DNA of 64,000 nucleotides from Planococcus citri (lineage: Eukaryota; Arthropoda; Insecta; Hemiptera; Pseudococcidae): the NCBI RefSeq assembly GCF_950023065.1, contig NC_088677.1, forward strand, positions 34,245,230 through 34,309,229. Reading direction: 5' to 3'. Position 1 is the first letter of the stretch, and each line of letters starts with the position of its first letter. Shown here in pieces: positions 61,890 to 64,000 of the stretch. Below the pieces are notes generated by a model. The model searched no databases. It was not told the origin of the DNA and saw only the letters and a program-made list of their open reading frames with translations. A program made the position numbers and the translations under genes.

Positions 61890-63979
61890 ATGGATAAAAA
61901 TATGGAATTGGATTCGCATGTACTCGACAGGTATATTGTGAAACGCAGAATCGGTAAAGGGGTAAGTTGAAGTAATTTTATGGGAAAACCACCCTGGATT
62001 GAAATTATTCTTAAATCACCAGAATTGAAATTGAACGCCATTTTCATAATTTTCTTCCATGTATCTTTATTTAATACTCACATCGTAATAACAATGACGA
62101 AAGGTCTGATATACAATTTCAATTACCTCAATACACTTAACTTATGTTTGTTTCTCATCATCACCTAGATTTTCACACATGAAATTTATACCATCCAATA
62201 TTGCGTACTATTTTAGGCATATGGAATTGTTTGGAGAGCAATTGATAAGAAATCAAAAACTGAGGTAGCTTTAAAAAAGATCTTCGACGCTTTTCAAAAT
62301 AAAACCGATGCTCAAAGAACATATAGAGAAATATTTTATCTCCAAAGGTTCAGTGAACATCCAAATATTGTTCGACTATTTCACATTCACCGAGCGCTCA
62401 ATTGTAATGATATTTACCTCGTGTTTGAATACATGGGTGAGCATTATTGAAAACATATACCTATACCTACTCAAAACAGATTTAAGAACAGAAAAATTGA
62501 ATAAATCTCTATTTTTTCCAGAGGTGGATCTTCATAAAGTTATAAGAAAAGGTAATATTTTGAAGGATATCCATAATCGTTACATTATATATCAAATTTT
62601 GAAAGCCATTGCCTACATACACTCGGCGAATGTAATCCATCGAGACTTAAAGGTAAAATATTTCAAATTTTTTGTTCATGTAGGTAAGGTACCTACCTAC
62701 GTAGGTTTGCGTTTCTTACACAAAGTTCATGCAGTTGCCACTCAATATAATACGTTTAATACCCGGAAAATGTTATCGTTAAATCATTTCCCTCTCGAAA
62801 TTGCGTGTCAATGTCCTTCCCTCGTTAATTACCCTTGGTTTGCTTGCTTTGTTAAAGCCAGCCAATATACTGCTGAACAGCGAATGCGTTTGTAAAGTGG
62901 CAGATTTCGGCTTAGCTAGGTCAGTTCAGGAACAAAATTCTTCATATGGTGAAAGATATGATCCTTCACTTACAGATTACATCGCGACGAGGTGGTACAG
63001 AGCTCCTGAAATTTTAGTCGCATCAAAAATGTAAATTCAATTCATTATTATACTGAATATATTTTCATAAAATGTAGTATTTATAGATACCTAATTATCA
63101 ATTAATCACATCTAGGTATCAAAAAGGAGTTGACATGTGGAGTATCGGTTGTATCTTAGCAGAGTTGTTATTAGGCAGACCGTTATTTCCAGGATCTTCC
63201 ACAATTAATCAAATTGAATTAATTATGTCGACAGTGCCACCGAAATCTAAAGCTGGTAATAATCAAAGATCACAAGCGATCCCTTTCTATTTTTGGATAA
63301 TTTTAATGCGATAAAAAATATCCCATTTTTTCAGATATCAAAGCGATTTCCACAGGTTACGGGAAATCACTATTGGAAAAATTTACTTTCGTTAAATCAC
63401 ATACGCTGAATAAGAAATTAAGACACGTCGACGAAGATGCCTACGATTTACTTTCCAAATTATTGGTTTTCAATCCGTTGCATCGAATTACATCTACAAT
63501 GGCCTTAGAACATCCTTATGTTAATATGTCGGTTTAGTTATCAAACAATTTTAGAAATCCTACTGGTATTTCGCTGACTTTTTTACTTTCCTGTTGACAG
63601 TTTTTTAAACAAACAGGATATCATTCCAATTTCTCCAGTGACTCCGGCTGTTAGAGATGATACCCAATTAACGGTGGACGAATACAGGCAAAAATTATAC
63701 GATGCCATTAGTTTCAATGAATTTACTACGAAAAGAATCAATAGTTATATTCAGTTCGTATTTCTTTCAAAAATTTTGTTCTTCTTTAATTCGATATGAA
63801 ATTACATATGTTATTTTTTCATGTTTTCACTCAGAAAGTCTTGTAATTTGGTGAAAAGGAGCGCAATACAAAATTCGTTCACGACAAAAAGTTATAAATC
63901 AAGTGCAAAATCGACTGAAACTCTGCTAAAACGACAACTAATAAAATCTAGTTTTCCACCATCTCAACGAGTATTTTAA
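61890..63979 (+). CDS. MAPK15: Atypical MAP kinase ERK7/MAPK15
   Basis: A Ser/Thr kinase with self-activating behaviour in this family, linked to cilia, secretion and autophagy. Exons: 61890-61961, 62217-62436, 62522-62652, 62858-63030, 63116-63255, 63335-63527, 63601-63753, 63835-63979; 408 aa ending in TAA. Seen: glycine loop IGKGAYGIVW (21-30), ATP-anchoring Lys44 in [17 protein letters not shown] typical of ERK7, HRDLKPAN (137-144), DFGLA (157-161), the activation loop T-D-Y at 180-182 in [14 protein letters not shown], and then [20 protein letters not shown]. The catalytic domain is complete. After about residue 310 only a short basic tail of ~100 residues follows, less than the long C-terminus of human or fly ERK7. 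The donors AATAT|GTCGGT (63528) and ATTCA|GTTCGT (63754) are unusual but are the only ones that keep frame. The stop lies 21 bases from the window end. Confidence 0.95.
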
Positions 63980-64000
63980 AATGATTTACAACAATTACAG

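Overview
This window is animal nuclear DNA, most likely from an arthropod and probably an insect. It is AT-rich. Genes are split by introns with GT-AG borders, and the best family matches are to genes with well-known insect orthologues (pgant9, CenB1A, Erk7). The abundant short tacctacc/gtaggtac tracts and the many non-autonomous repeats would fit a hemipteran such as a mealybug, but that is a guess. All exon models were read by eye from splice sites and frame. In every multi-exon gene that is complete in the window, the exons sum to an intact reading frame.

Layout. 1-6711: non-coding DNA upstream of, or inside the first introns of, the first gene; it carries old repeats and a hAT-like element. 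6712-39902 (+): the catalytic and lectin part of a polypeptide GalNAc-transferase (pgant9-like). It has very long introns and two duplicated exon pairs, one in the catalytic domain and one in the lectin domain. Its introns hold an antisense retropepsin gene (7471-8494, -), foldback elements, a minisatellite and a near-perfect 5.15 kb palindrome (30073-35220). 40262-44071: no gene seen.

From 44 kb on, the window is compact and gene-dense, with introns mostly of 50-400 bases: SLC33A1 acetyl-CoA transporter (44072-46714, -); CenB1A/ACAP Arf-GAP (49024-52323, -); an RTN4IP1-like reductase (53464-55628, +); mitochondrial Phe-tRNA synthetase FARS2 (56239-57924, -); DEK chromatin protein (about 58430-61114, +); and the ERK7/MAPK15 kinase (61890-63979, +). 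CenB1A/RTN4IP1 and FARS2/DEK are head-to-head pairs. PGANT/SLC33A1 and RTN4IP1/FARS2 are tail-to-tail.

The genes do not form one pathway. Several have secretory-route or organelle roles: PGANT starts O-glycans in the Golgi, SLC33A1 feeds acetyl-CoA into the ER, CenB1A controls Arf GTPases on membranes, and RTN4IP1 and FARS2 are expected in mitochondria. The most interesting points are the two alternative exon pairs in one GalNAc-transferase (the lectin pair swaps a basic loop for an acidic one), the palindrome with a 40-base copy of its centre at one outer edge, and the spliced stand-alone retropepsin gene.
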